DNA of 47,214 bases from an uncultured Ilumatobacter sp. (GTDB lineage: Bacteria; Actinomycetota; Acidimicrobiia; Acidimicrobiales; Ilumatobacteraceae), in NCBI GenBank assembly GCA_905480335.1, contig CAJQPY010000001.1, forward strand, positions 1-47,214, written 5' to 3'. Both the position numbers and the translations under genes were made by a program. Under the pieces are notes generated by a model. That model ran no database searches, was not told where the DNA came from, and saw only the letters and a program-made list of their open reading frames with translations. Positions 19,580-27,659 of this stretch are shown here, piece after piece; the stretch's first letter is position 1, and every line of letters starts with the position of its first letter.

Positions 19580-20005
19580 ATGTCCGGCCACCCTCGCTTC
19601 CACCTCGCCATCGCGGTGCACGACCTGAAAGCAGCACGCGACTTCTATGGCGGTCTGCTCGGCTGCACCGAGGGCCGCTCTGCCGAGCACTGGATCGATT
19701 TCGACCTCTACGGCCATCAACTCGTGGCCCACCTCGATACATCGGGCGCAGCGGCCGTCCGGCTGACGAACGCGGTCGACGGCGACGACGTCCCGATCCC
19801 CCACTTCGGCGTGCTGCTCGAACCGGCGGTGTGGGGACAACTCGCTGAGCAGCTGACCGCGGGTGGGGTCGAGTTTATGATCAAACCGCACACACGCTTC
19901 ACGGGCGAGGTCGGCGAGCAGTCGACGATGTTCTTCCTCGATCCCTCCGGCAACGCGCTCGAATTTAAGTCGTTCACCGACGACGACCAGGTGTTCGCCA
20001 ACTGA
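19580..20005 (+). CDS. VOC-family protein
   Basis: A 141-aa vicinal-oxygen-chelate domain protein beginning RFHLAIAVHDLKAARDFY and ending in FFLDPSGNALEFKSF, the usual first and last beta units with metal-ligand positions H8 and a glutamate near the end. The middle histidine lies in IPHFGVLL. It resembles glyoxalase/extradiol-like proteins whose substrate is unknown. The ATG at 19580 begins the domain cleanly. It is co-directional with the preceding thioesterase, and its 3' end faces the minus-strand SpoIIAA-like gene 28 bases away. Confidence 0.85.
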   Translation: MSGHPRFHLAIAVHDLKAARDFYGGLLGCTEGRSAEHWIDFDLYGHQLVAHLDTSGAAAVRLTNAVDGDDVPIPHFGVLLEPAVWGQLAEQLTAGGVEFMIKPHTRFTGEVGEQSTMFFLDPSGNALEFKSFTDDDQVFAN

Positions 20006-20033
20006 TCAACGTCGGCGTGCATGCGGACCTCGG

Positions 20034-20390
20034 TCAGCCGGATACCCACCCGACCGCAGCGTTAAACTCTGCGTCCTGGAACGTGCGGACGTGACCGTGC
20101 AGCGTCCACTTCAACAAGTTGATGGCACCCGAGAGCGGTCCGTCATCGGTCACTACTGCTCCCCGATGAAAATGAATGTGTCGGATTCCATCGGTCAACT
20201 CTCCCCAGGCGCCTTCACCGAAGCCACTGAAGTCGGCACCCAGATGAAGGATCAGGCGAAGTTTCTCGTGCCGATCAGCGATCTCGCCGACTCGCGGCTC
20301 AACCTGAGAGACAAAATCATCGACGGTGAAGTCGCCGATCGCGCGCAGGCCGATGCATCCGTCCGGAAGCTGCTCGATTGGTTCAACCAC
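20034..20390 (-). CDS. SpoIIAA/STAS-like domain protein
   Basis: A 118-aa protein resembling the SpoIIAA-like (STAS-related) family: it begins VEPIEQLPDGCIGLRAIGDF, with the helix VDDFVSQVEPRVGEIADRHE, the strand LRLILHLGADFSG, and a histidine-rich region around IRHIHFHRGAVVTDDG. Members are small soluble proteins of unclear role, possibly lipid or anion binding. It lies 18 bases after the AlkB-like gene on the same strand and is probably co-transcribed with it. No anti-sigma partner gene is present, so a sporulation-type partner switch is not indicated. Confidence 0.75.
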   Translation of the reverse strand: MVEPIEQLPDGCIGLRAIGDFTVDDFVSQVEPRVGEIADRHEKLRLILHLGADFSGFGEGAWGELTDGIRHIHFHRGAVVTDDGPLSGAINLLKWTLHGHVRTFQDAEFNAAVGWVSG

Positions 20391-20408
20391 GCCGACAGGT
20401 TATGACCA

Positions 20409-21041
20409 TCATCGAACGTCGTGTCTGAAGGTAATCGAGAGTCGCGGCCCAGCCGCACGACGACGCTTGGGGACGCAGTGCTGCCATTCGTGCTGACAGG
20501 CGCCACCCATCACTAGCAAATCGCCGTGTCCCAGTCCCCAGGTGAGCGACGCCCCAACGCCCTTGCCGTATTCGAGTTCACGATTACGACGCATTCGAAA
20601 AGGCCGGCTCTCACCGACACTCAGAATCGCCACCACCGCATCGGTAACGCAAGTGCGGTGACGGTCGGCGTGCCACGCGACCGAGTCGTTCTGGTCGCGG
20701 TAGAGGTTAAAGCCGATTGAGTCGAAGTGCCGGTCGTAACGGTCGGCAAGCATCCATCGGATGTCAGCCAGAGCCGGCAGCGCCATCTCGTCCGACTCTG
20801 TTTCGCTCCACCACGACGTGAGCCGCGGCTCGTCGACCAAACGGTCGTACATGGGAATGCCGGTCCGCTGTCGGAAGTCAAGACGATCCATGAGGTCGTC
20901 GAACAACGAGTCACCGCCACTCAACCAGCCCGGTGCGTACTCGATCCACGACGAACCGGACAGTTCACTGCGCGATGCCGACAAGAACAACGAATCGAAC
21001 GAAGGCTCATCCGAACCAAAAAGCGACGGTTGATAGAACAT
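20409..21041 (-). CDS. AlkB-like Fe(II)/2-oxoglutarate dioxygenase
   Basis: Predicted oxidative demethylase of alkylated DNA or RNA. The 210-aa protein starts MFYQPSLFG and carries the AlkB signatures: the nucleotide-binding IGFNLYRDQNDSVAWHADRH with HxD iron ligands, a distal H in CQHEWQHCV, and arginines in PRLSITFRHDVR for 2-oxoglutarate. GDLLVMGG precedes the distal His as in AlkB homologues of the ALKBH2/3 type. The ATG at 21041 is preferred over an in-frame TTG at 21077. It diverges from an SDR gene with about 115 bp between. Confidence 0.9.
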   Translation of the reverse strand: MFYQPSLFGSDEPSFDSLFLSASRSELSGSSWIEYAPGWLSGGDSLFDDLMDRLDFRQRTGIPMYDRLVDEPRLTSWWSETESDEMALPALADIRWMLADRYDRHFDSIGFNLYRDQNDSVAWHADRHRTCVTDAVVAILSVGESRPFRMRRNRELEYGKGVGASLTWGLGHGDLLVMGGACQHEWQHCVPKRRRAAGPRLSITFRHDVR

Positions 21042-21155
21042 ATGTTCGATTTTCGCGAACGTCGACTGCGGCGTCAAGCGCGCAACGGATCGCTGCCTAA
21101 GCCATGCGTTGCCTCAGCGCTGAAGACGCCGGTCGCCCGTGCCATGCTGGCAGCC

Positions 21156-21965
21156 ATGTCAACACAGGGGCTTCTCGAAGGTACAACTGCGGTCATCGTG
21201 GGCGGCCACAGTGGATTCGGTAAAGCAATCAGCCGGCTGTTCACCAGCCAGGGTGCGACCGTCGTGATTGCCGCTCGGCGACGCGACGTGGTTGACGAAG
21301 TCGCCGACGAGATCGGAGGCATCGGCGTCACATGTGACATCACGTCCGACGACGATGTCATCGCTTTGGTCGAAACCACAGTCTCCACAACTGGACGGCT
21401 CGACGCATTCGTCAACTGTGCGGGGTATGAGCAGTCCACTCCGATCGCCGACCTTACGCCCGACCTGCTCGCACAGATGCATGCTGTCCAGATCCAGGGT
21501 GCGATCTATTGCATGCGTCATGCCGCCAACGCAATGCGCAATCTCGGAAACGGTGGCTCGTTTGTGTCGATCAGTTCGCTCACCGCACACAACCCGGCAC
21601 GCGGCCTTGCCGCCTACGCGAGCGCCAAAGCCGGCTTGGAGTATGCGTCGAAAATCGCAGCCGTCGAGTACGGCGACTCGAATGTGCGCTTCAACACCGT
21701 TGCGGCATCGTTAATCGAAACACCAATGACCTCGAGGGTGTTCGGCGTCGAGCCCGCTATCCAGGCAGTTGTCGAGATGACCCCACTCGGGCGTGTCGGG
21801 TCGCCCGCCGACATCGCAAACGCCGCTTTGTACTTCTGCTCCGAGCTCGGCTCGTACGTCACCGGCCAGACCCTGTGCGTCGACGGCGGCGCCTCGCTGC
21901 TGGCGCTGCCGACCCCACAGATCTTCGCCGACGTCGGACGCCGCTGGGCTGAACAGCAGAACTGA
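21156..21965 (+). CDS. short-chain dehydrogenase/reductase
   Basis: NAD(P)-dependent oxidoreductase of the classical SDR type, 269 aa. The cofactor-binding motif is VGGHSGFG, followed by CDITSDDD and NCAG. The catalytic Ser lies in SISSLTAHN and the YxxxK motif in YASAKAG. The C-terminal TGQTLCVDGG is also typical. The ATG at 21156 is used because it directly precedes the cofactor-binding strand; the frame is open far upstream but that part is antisense to the AlkB-like gene. The substrate is unknown. Confidence 0.9.
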   Translation: MSTQGLLEGTTAVIVGGHSGFGKAISRLFTSQGATVVIAARRRDVVDEVADEIGGIGVTCDITSDDDVIALVETTVSTTGRLDAFVNCAGYEQSTPIADLTPDLLAQMHAVQIQGAIYCMRHAANAMRNLGNGGSFVSISSLTAHNPARGLAAYASAKAGLEYASKIAAVEYGDSNVRFNTVAASLIETPMTSRVFGVEPAIQAVVEMTPLGRVGSPADIANAALYFCSELGSYVTGQTLCVDGGASLLALPTPQIFADVGRRWAEQQN

Positions 21966-22042
21966 CTCACCGACAGTTACCGGCCTCGGGTGACACCAGG
22001 GGCTCGGGGGTGTGTGCCACCCTGGATCCCGGAGATGGACTC

Positions 22043-22567
22043 ATGATGCGCCACACGACTCTGATCGGATCCACGATGCTGCTCATCGTCATCGGTGCGT
22101 CCTGCACCGATGTCTCCGACGCTGTCGAAGTGCCGGTTGCCAGCACGATCGGCGTCATGCCCGACCAGCCGGCCGACACCACCACACCCAGCACGGAACC
22201 ACCGGGTACAACCCAGCTCCCCACGCCTACGCCTACGCCGACCACGACCGAAACCCCGCCGACCTCGGCGACACCGCTTGCGACCAACGCGCCTCCACCG
22301 CCGGTGCTGGAGACGACGGAGGGCCGGAACCCCGACTTCCTCCGACAGGGTGACGAGGGTTCACGGGTCGGGCTCATCCAGTTCAAGCTGATTGCCCTCG
22401 GCTATCTACCGGCCGGCGGCGACACCGCCGTGTTCGACGGCGCCACGAACAGTGCCGTTCTCGCCTTCCAGAGCGACTACGGCCTGATCGTGGACGGCAT
22501 CATCGGTCCCGAGACCGAGCGAGCGATCTCGGCGGCCGCCGAGTCGATCAACCCTGAACAGCTCTGA
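22043..22567 (+). CDS. predicted lipoprotein with peptidoglycan-binding domain
   Basis: A 174-aa exported protein. The N-terminus MMRHTTLIGSTMLLIVIGAS followed by C21 resembles a lipoprotein signal with a degenerate lipobox. A long Pro/Thr-rich spacer (about 45-95) follows. The C-terminal 70 residues match a PG_binding_1 module: LRQGDEGSRVGLIQFKL, then LGYLP, AVLAFQSDYGL and VDGIIGPET. It probably binds cell-wall peptidoglycan outside the membrane. The ATG at 22043 has GGAG about eight bases upstream. No catalytic domain is attached. Confidence 0.85.
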   Translation: MMRHTTLIGSTMLLIVIGASCTDVSDAVEVPVASTIGVMPDQPADTTTPSTEPPGTTQLPTPTPTPTTTETPPTSATPLATNAPPPPVLETTEGRNPDFLRQGDEGSRVGLIQFKLIALGYLPAGGDTAVFDGATNSAVLAFQSDYGLIVDGIIGPETERAISAAAESINPEQL

Positions 22568-22584
22568 CCCCCTTCAGGGTGGGT

Positions 22585-22607
22585 TTCGTGCGCCCACTAT
22601 GCACGAA
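22585..22607. terminator. hairpin between convergent lipoprotein and aldo/keto reductase genes
   Basis: TTCGTGC (22585-22591) and GCACGAA (22601-22607) are perfect inverted copies with a nine-base loop. The hairpin lies 18 bases after the lipoprotein stop and covers the stop of the convergent reductase. Position suggests a shared terminator; there is no T tract. Confidence 0.4.
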
Positions 22608-23601
22608 GGGAAGGCCGGCCAAGTTCAGTTGCCCGTCGTGGCACATACGGCGCTTCCATCTCGGCGATGTCATCTCTGCTCAACTCGATCTCAAGTGAGG
22701 CAATTGCGTCCTCAAGCTGTGGAAGCTTTGTCACCCCGATGATCGGCGCCGTCACCGTCGGCTTCGCGCTCACCCAGGCAAGCGCAACCTGTGCCATCGG
22801 CCGACCGTGTCGCTCTGCCACAGCGCTCACCGCCTCGATGATCAACCTGTCGCTCTCGGCGGTGTACAGGAATGTATCGAGACCGTCGGTCTGGCCGCGG
22901 GTAGTCTCGTTCGACTTGTCGCCAACAGCCTTGCGCGTCCCGGCCAGGTGGCCGCGCGCCAACGGTGACCAGGGAATGACTCCGACGCCCTCGTAGTCAC
23001 ACAGCGGGTGCATCTCGCGTTCCTCCTCGCGGGCGAGCAGGTTGTAGTGATCCTGCATTGCGACCATCCGCGCCCAACCATTACGTTCGCTGAGTGACAG
23101 GAGCTTCGCGAACTCCCACGCGTACATAGAACTAGCGCCGAGGTAACGCACCTTGCCTTTCTGCACCAGCGAGTCAAGTGCGGCGAGCATCTCCTCTGGG
23201 GCTGTGTGGGGGTCGAGCCGATGGATCTGATAGAGGTCGATCGCGTCGATGCCGAGGCGACGAAGACTGGCCTCGCACGCCTGCTCGATGTGCTTGCGCG
23301 ACAAGCCGCCCATATTCGGCCCCTGACCCGTAGGGAAGTGCACCTTGGTTGCGATGACCAACTCGTCGCGGTTGCCGTACTTGCTTAGGAGTTCGCCGGT
23401 CACCTCCTCGCTCGCACCATTCGAATACATGTTGGCGGTATCGAAGAAGTTGATCCCAGCCTCGATGGCACGCTTGTAGAACGGGTCGGCAGCGGCCGGC
23501 TCCAGCACCCACGGCCGCCACGCCGACGACCCGAAGCTCATGCATCCGAAACAGAGCTCCGAGACCTGGAGGCCGGTGTTACCGAGTCGCGTGTAGTCCA
23601 T
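22597..23601 (-). CDS. aldo/keto reductase
   Basis: NADPH-dependent carbonyl reductase of the AKR superfamily, 334 aa. It begins MDYTRLGNTGLQVSELCFG. The catalytic tetrad is recognisable: D in FFDTANMYSNG with its tyrosine, K in VIATKVHF and H in LYQIHRLD. The C-terminal cofactor region is APIIGVTKLPQLEDA. The sequence resembles the YajO/Gfo-type AKRs annotated as putative oxidoreductases. The ATG at 23601 is preferred to the TTG one codon before. It is downstream of the PfkB kinase on the same strand. Confidence 0.92.
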   Translation of the reverse strand: MDYTRLGNTGLQVSELCFGCMSFGSSAWRPWVLEPAAADPFYKRAIEAGINFFDTANMYSNGASEEVTGELLSKYGNRDELVIATKVHFPTGQGPNMGGLSRKHIEQACEASLRRLGIDAIDLYQIHRLDPHTAPEEMLAALDSLVQKGKVRYLGASSMYAWEFAKLLSLSERNGWARMVAMQDHYNLLAREEEREMHPLCDYEGVGVIPWSPLARGHLAGTRKAVGDKSNETTRGQTDGLDTFLYTAESDRLIIEAVSAVAERHGRPMAQVALAWVSAKPTVTAPIIGVTKLPQLEDAIASLEIELSRDDIAEMEAPYVPRRATELGRPSLRA

Positions 23602-23658
23602 CAATGGAAAGTAGCTCGGTGACGGAGTTCCCGGTCGAGTTCGTCGCGATGGGACGCG

Positions 23659-24543
23659 TCAACGACTCCCAGCTGACCGGGCAGCACGAACGGCGACATC
23701 CGCTGCCATGCCGGCGCTTGCCAGGTCATCGTGGCCGTGCAGTCGACCAGACAGGAATCCGCCGGCAAAGGCGTCGCCGCAGCCGAGCGTGTTGACTAGA
23801 TCGGTCGGCGCTGCAGGGATCCGGAACGTGGGCAGACCCCGCCTCGCAATCACAGCACCGTCAGCTCCACAGGTGACGACGACCGTCTCGGAGACATCGA
23901 GCAGCCGTTCGGCCGCCACAACCGGATCTTCGGCGTCGGCAAGCCAGCTAGCTTCGTCCGTATTTGGGAACAGAATCGAAGCGCCGTCGAACGCCGTTGC
24001 GACATCCTCGCGACGACAACGTGACGCCAACATCTGGGCGGACGACGGATCAACCGACCACGGGATCGATAGTGACTCGATCGTTGCTACGAGCTGCGCG
24101 AAGGTCTCCCTGCCTGCCGGCTGCAGATAGGTGTACGCAGTGAGGTGCACCCAGTCGACGTCGTCGAACCACGACGATGCAATGTCGTCGCTGGCGAGCA
24201 CGGTGGCGGGATCGAGCGCCGACACCATCGACCGGTTGCCGTCGGCTTCGACGATTGCGGCGATCGCGCGCGTGGCGGCATCGTGTCGACGCGTCACATA
24301 AACCTCGACGCCATGACCAGCTAAATCATCAATCAGGAAGCTACCGAGCGGGTCGCTGCCGACCACACCTACAAAGCGGGCGGCAGATCCGGCCTCAGCG
24401 GCCCAGGCCGCAACGTTTGCAGCCGATCCTCCACCCGACATCACCACAGTCCCGGGCGTGTCCGAGCCAACGGAGATCCCACCCTCCACGCTGACGGTCA
24501 CGTCAGCATTGAGATCACCGACGCACAGCAGACGACAGGGCAT
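23659..24543 (-). CDS. PfkB-family carbohydrate/nucleoside kinase
   Basis: ATP-dependent sugar or nucleoside kinase, 294 aa. The N-terminal sugar-binding GGGSAANVAAWAAEAG and FVGVVGSD match PfkB signature 1. The second signature is DLVNTLGCGDAFAGGF, where the usual T-GAGD reads TLGCGD, with the catalytic aspartate kept. The short lid suggests a ribokinase-like member. The substrate cannot be chosen between ribose, fructose and nucleoside types. It lies six bases downstream of the aquaporin gene, so the two probably form one transcript, as for a channel and a polyol/sugar kinase. Confidence 0.88.
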   Translation of the reverse strand: MPCRLLCVGDLNADVTVSVEGGISVGSDTPGTVVMSGGGSAANVAAWAAEAGSAARFVGVVGSDPLGSFLIDDLAGHGVEVYVTRRHDAATRAIAAIVEADGNRSMVSALDPATVLASDDIASSWFDDVDWVHLTAYTYLQPAGRETFAQLVATIESLSIPWSVDPSSAQMLASRCRREDVATAFDGASILFPNTDEASWLADAEDPVVAAERLLDVSETVVVTCGADGAVIARRGLPTFRIPAAPTDLVNTLGCGDAFAGGFLSGRLHGHDDLASAGMAADVAVRAARSAGSR

Positions 24544-24549
24544 CGACTG

Positions 24550-25320
24550 TTAACGATCGACTTCGTCGCCCCACCCGAGTTCTTCGGTCTCGAGCAGGTC
24601 TCCAGGATCACCGACCACGTACCGATGAAGGAGCGCGCCGAGCACACCGCCAATGATCGGCGCCACCCAGAACAGCCAGAGCTGCCCGATTTGGTCGCCA
24701 CCAGCGAAAATCGCCTGCGAAGTGGAGCGCGCCGGGTTAACGCTCGTGTTTGTGACTGGGATCGACACGAGGTGAATCAAGGTCAGTGCCAATCCGATCG
24801 CCAGACCGCCCATCGCTGGCGCTGCCTTCTTCGAGGTCGCTCCCATGATGACGACGAGGAACACCGCAGTGAGCACGACTTCGGCAAGGAAGGCTGCGGC
24901 AAGGCTGTAGCCGCCGGGCGAGAAGTCGCCGTATCCGTTTGAGGCGAAGACGCCCGGGCCCTCGCCGATCTCCCAGCCGTTCTGTCCGGAGGCGATCCCA
25001 AAGATTACGCCAGCCGCTATGAGACCCCCGGCGACTTGGCTCGCAATGTACGCGGGTGCCTTCGATGCTTCGAACCGGCCGCCGGCGACGAGGCCGAGTG
25101 TGACGGCAGGGTTGAAGTGGCCACCCGAGATATGGCCAAGGGCGTAGGCACCGGTCACGACGGTCAGACCGAACGCGAAACTGACCCCCAGAAATCCGAT
25201 GCCAAGACTGGTGCCGTTCTCGCCGACACCGAAGTCGGCGGCAAGCACTGCAGCGCCACAGCCGCCGAGGACGAGCCAGAAAGTACCGAATAATTCGGCA
25301 GCGAGTACTTTGGCATTCAT
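24550..25320 (-). CDS. aqpZ: aquaporin Z-like channel
   Basis: Six-helix membrane channel of the MIP family, 256 aa. Both NPA loops are intact: [12 protein letters not shown] in the first half and [12 protein letters not shown] in the second. The helix-5 histidine in [19 protein letters not shown] and the arginine after NPA fit the narrow water-specific filter of AqpZ rather than a glycerol facilitator. The acidic tail ([13 protein letters not shown]) is cytoplasmic. It diverges from the aminotransferase operon over a 231-bp spacer in which I see no clear feature. Confidence 0.93.
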   Translation of the reverse strand: MNAKVLAAELFGTFWLVLGGCGAAVLAADFGVGENGTSLGIGFLGVSFAFGLTVVTGAYALGHISGGHFNPAVTLGLVAGGRFEASKAPAYIASQVAGGLIAAGVIFGIASGQNGWEIGEGPGVFASNGYGDFSPGGYSLAAAFLAEVVLTAVFLVVIMGATSKKAAPAMGGLAIGLALTLIHLVSIPVTNTSVNPARSTSQAIFAGGDQIGQLWLFWVAPIIGGVLGALLHRYVVGDPGDLLETEELGWGDEVDR

Positions 25321-25551
25321 TCGATTTCCTCTAGTTCGATTGATTCAACACTACGAAATGTTAGCTGTCAGAAGGCGGCCGAACGAGGAGCATCAACCCA
25401 TGTCGTCTCCGTCGGCGCCATAGGTTCATGACCGGCGCTAACTCTGCTCGGTCCCGGCGCCGCCAAATCACACAATGATTTGCCGGTGCGGAAACGGGAA
25501 AATCAATGAGGTCGACGTACTCGGCGTGCTCGGCGACCTAACGTCTTATAT

Positions 25552-26841
25552 ATGACCACGAATGCAGAGCTGCTAGCTCAGTACCGGCGGGTACTGCCGT
25601 CGTTCCTCTCGCCGTATTACGCAGAGCCGATCTCGATCGAGCGTGGCGAGGGAAGTTGGGTGTGGGACGTCGAGGGTGCGAAGTACCTCGACTTCTTCGG
25701 AGGGGTCCTCACGACGATGATTGGACACAACAACCCAGGCGTCACCGCAGCGATCCAAAAGCAAGCGGCAAAAACCTTGCATACCTCGTCGCTGTACCTC
25801 TCGCCGCCGATGCTCGACCTCGCCGAGCAGATTGCAGAAAGGTCGGGCATTCCCGACGCTCGGGTCTGCTTCACCACGTCAGGGTCCGAAGCGAACGACA
25901 CTGCGATTCTGCTGGCCACCAGCTTTCGCAAGTCGAACCAGGTGCTCGCGATGCGTAACAGCTACCACGGCCGGTCGTTCACTACTCAGGCGATCACCTC
26001 GCATGCGTCGTGGTCGTCGACGTCGCTCTCCGGACTCCAGGTCAACTTTGTGCAGGGTGGATACCGACTGCGATCACCGTTCGCCACGCTCGACGACGAC
26101 GCCTATACGACTGCCTGCGTGGGCGACCTCGTGCAGCTACTCGACATGACCTCGGCGGGTGACGTGGCATGCCTGATCGCCGAGCCGATCCAGGGGGTCG
26201 GCGGCTTCACGGTGCCGCCCGACGGGTTCTTTGGTTCGTTGAAGAAGGAACTCGACAATCGCGGAATCCTGTTCATTGCCGACGAGGTCCAGACCGGATG
26301 GGGGCGCACCGGCGAACACTTCTGGGGCTACGAGGCCCACGGCATCGTCCCTGACATGATGACCTTCGCCAAGGGTGTCGGCAACGGGATCACGTTGGCC
26401 GGTTGCGTCGCCCGAGCAGAAATCATGGACACGATCGAGGTTCTCAGCTTCTCGACCTTCGGTGGCAACCCGCTTTCGGCAGCGGCTGGCTCCGCCACCC
26501 TTGACTACGTTCTCGAAAACGACCTTCAAGCGAACGCGAAGACAATGGGTCACCGCTTCGCCGAAATAATGCAGCCGATCGTCGACGACACTCCGTGGAT
26601 CGCCGAATTGCGTGGTCGCGGGTTGATGTGGGCATTCGAGATCTGCCAGCCGGACAGCATCGAGCCGGACACGGCCAAGACCGTCGCATTTCTTGAGGGC
26701 TGCAAGCGCCACGGCCTCCTTGTCGGCAAGGGCGGCCTGTACGGCAATGTGATTCGGCTGACACCAATGCTCGACGTGACGAGTGAAGAACTCGACGCCG
26801 GGATCGACGCGATCCGCTCGACCATCGCCGACCTGGCGTGA
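25552..26841 (+). CDS. class III aminotransferase (alanine-glyoxylate/4-aminobutyrate type)
   Basis: PLP-dependent transaminase, 429 aa. It has TSGSEAND (109-116) for the cofactor phosphate, D244 in IADEVQTGWGRTG, and the Schiff-base lysine K274 in TFAKGVGNG. GGNPLS and ELRGRGLMW are also typical. Overall it resembles bacterial AGXT2-like and pyrimidine or omega-amino acid transaminases. It is the first gene of an operon, and its TGA overlaps the next GTG by four bases. The coupling with an RNA methyltransferase gives no hint of the substrate. Confidence 0.9.
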   Translation: MTTNAELLAQYRRVLPSFLSPYYAEPISIERGEGSWVWDVEGAKYLDFFGGVLTTMIGHNNPGVTAAIQKQAAKTLHTSSLYLSPPMLDLAEQIAERSGIPDARVCFTTSGSEANDTAILLATSFRKSNQVLAMRNSYHGRSFTTQAITSHASWSSTSLSGLQVNFVQGGYRLRSPFATLDDDAYTTACVGDLVQLLDMTSAGDVACLIAEPIQGVGGFTVPPDGFFGSLKKELDNRGILFIADEVQTGWGRTGEHFWGYEAHGIVPDMMTFAKGVGNGITLAGCVARAEIMDTIEVLSFSTFGGNPLSAAAGSATLDYVLENDLQANAKTMGHRFAEIMQPIVDDTPWIAELRGRGLMWAFEICQPDSIEPDTAKTVAFLEGCKRHGLLVGKGGLYGNVIRLTPMLDVTSEELDAGIDAIRSTIADLA

Positions 26842-27659
26842 TCATCCCCGTCGACGACGCGCATGACGCGCGTCTCGACGACTACGCCCTACTGAAAAAT
26901 CAGGCAGCACGACGTGAACGCGAAGGTGACGAGTACTTCATCGCCGAGGGCTACGTCTCGATCGACCGGGTCATCGACTCCGGACACAGGCTCCGCTCCA
27001 TCGTCGTCACCCCGTCGCGTGTCGAGCGACTGCTCGACGGACGACCCGAGATCGAAAAACGCGACATCCCCGTCTTCGTGGTGGACCGAGCTTTGCTCGC
27101 CGACACTGTCGGGTTCGATCTGCACCGCGGCGTCGTCGCTTCAGCAGACCGGCGCCCGGTGCCGACAGTCGCCGACATCGCGAGCTCGGATGCGCGTCGG
27201 GTTGCCGTTCTAGTCGGCCTCAACGATGCCGAGAACGTCGGCGTTATTGCTCGCGCTGCCCGCGCACTGCAACTTGACGCGATCATCCTTGACCCAACGT
27301 GCACCGATGCCTACTCGCGCCGCACCGTAAGGGTCAGCATGGGTGAGGTGCTGCACCTCCCTGTGAGCCGAGCAACGAACTGGCCCGACGACCTCCACGT
27401 CCTGCATAGCGCAGGCTTCGAAACCTGGGCAATGACGCCCGCCGAGGATGCGTACAACCTTTGGGCGCTGACTTCGCGCGGACTCCCGGAGCGACTCGCT
27501 GTCGTACTTGGCGCTGAGGGACCGGGGCTCGACGCGCTCACGATGATCGCAGCCACACATCGTGTTCAGATCCCGATTCATCCGGACGTCGACTCACTGA
27601 ACGTCGGACACGCAGCTGCCATCACGTTCGCAGCAGTATGCCGGAGCAACGCAACGTGA
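26838..27659 (+). CDS. SpoU/TrmH-family (SPOUT) RNA 2'-O-methyltransferase
   Basis: AdoMet-dependent methyltransferase of tRNA or rRNA ribose, 273 aa. An N-terminal substrate-binding domain (about 1-110) with AEGYVSIDRVI is followed by the knotted SPOUT domain. The three motifs are GLNDAENVGVIARAARAL, VVLGAEGPGLD and IPIHPDVDSLNVGHAAAI. GTG 26838 overlaps the aminotransferase stop. The two-domain layout is that of RlmB/TsnR-like proteins; the target nucleotide is unknown. Its stop overlaps the DUF389 start. Confidence 0.92.
   Translation: MIIPVDDAHDARLDDYALLKNQAARREREGDEYFIAEGYVSIDRVIDSGHRLRSIVVTPSRVERLLDGRPEIEKRDIPVFVVDRALLADTVGFDLHRGVVASADRRPVPTVADIASSDARRVAVLVGLNDAENVGVIARAARALQLDAIILDPTCTDAYSRRTVRVSMGEVLHLPVSRATNWPDDLHVLHSAGFETWAMTPAEDAYNLWALTSRGLPERLAVVLGAEGPGLDALTMIAATHRVQIPIHPDVDSLNVGHAAAITFAAVCRSNAT

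Noticed and set aside
20034..20390. SpoIIAA-like protein as sign of a sporulation anti-sigma switch
   Set aside because: No SpoIIAB-like kinase or sigma factor is adjacent, and the SpoIIAA-like family is broad; the name reflects fold only.
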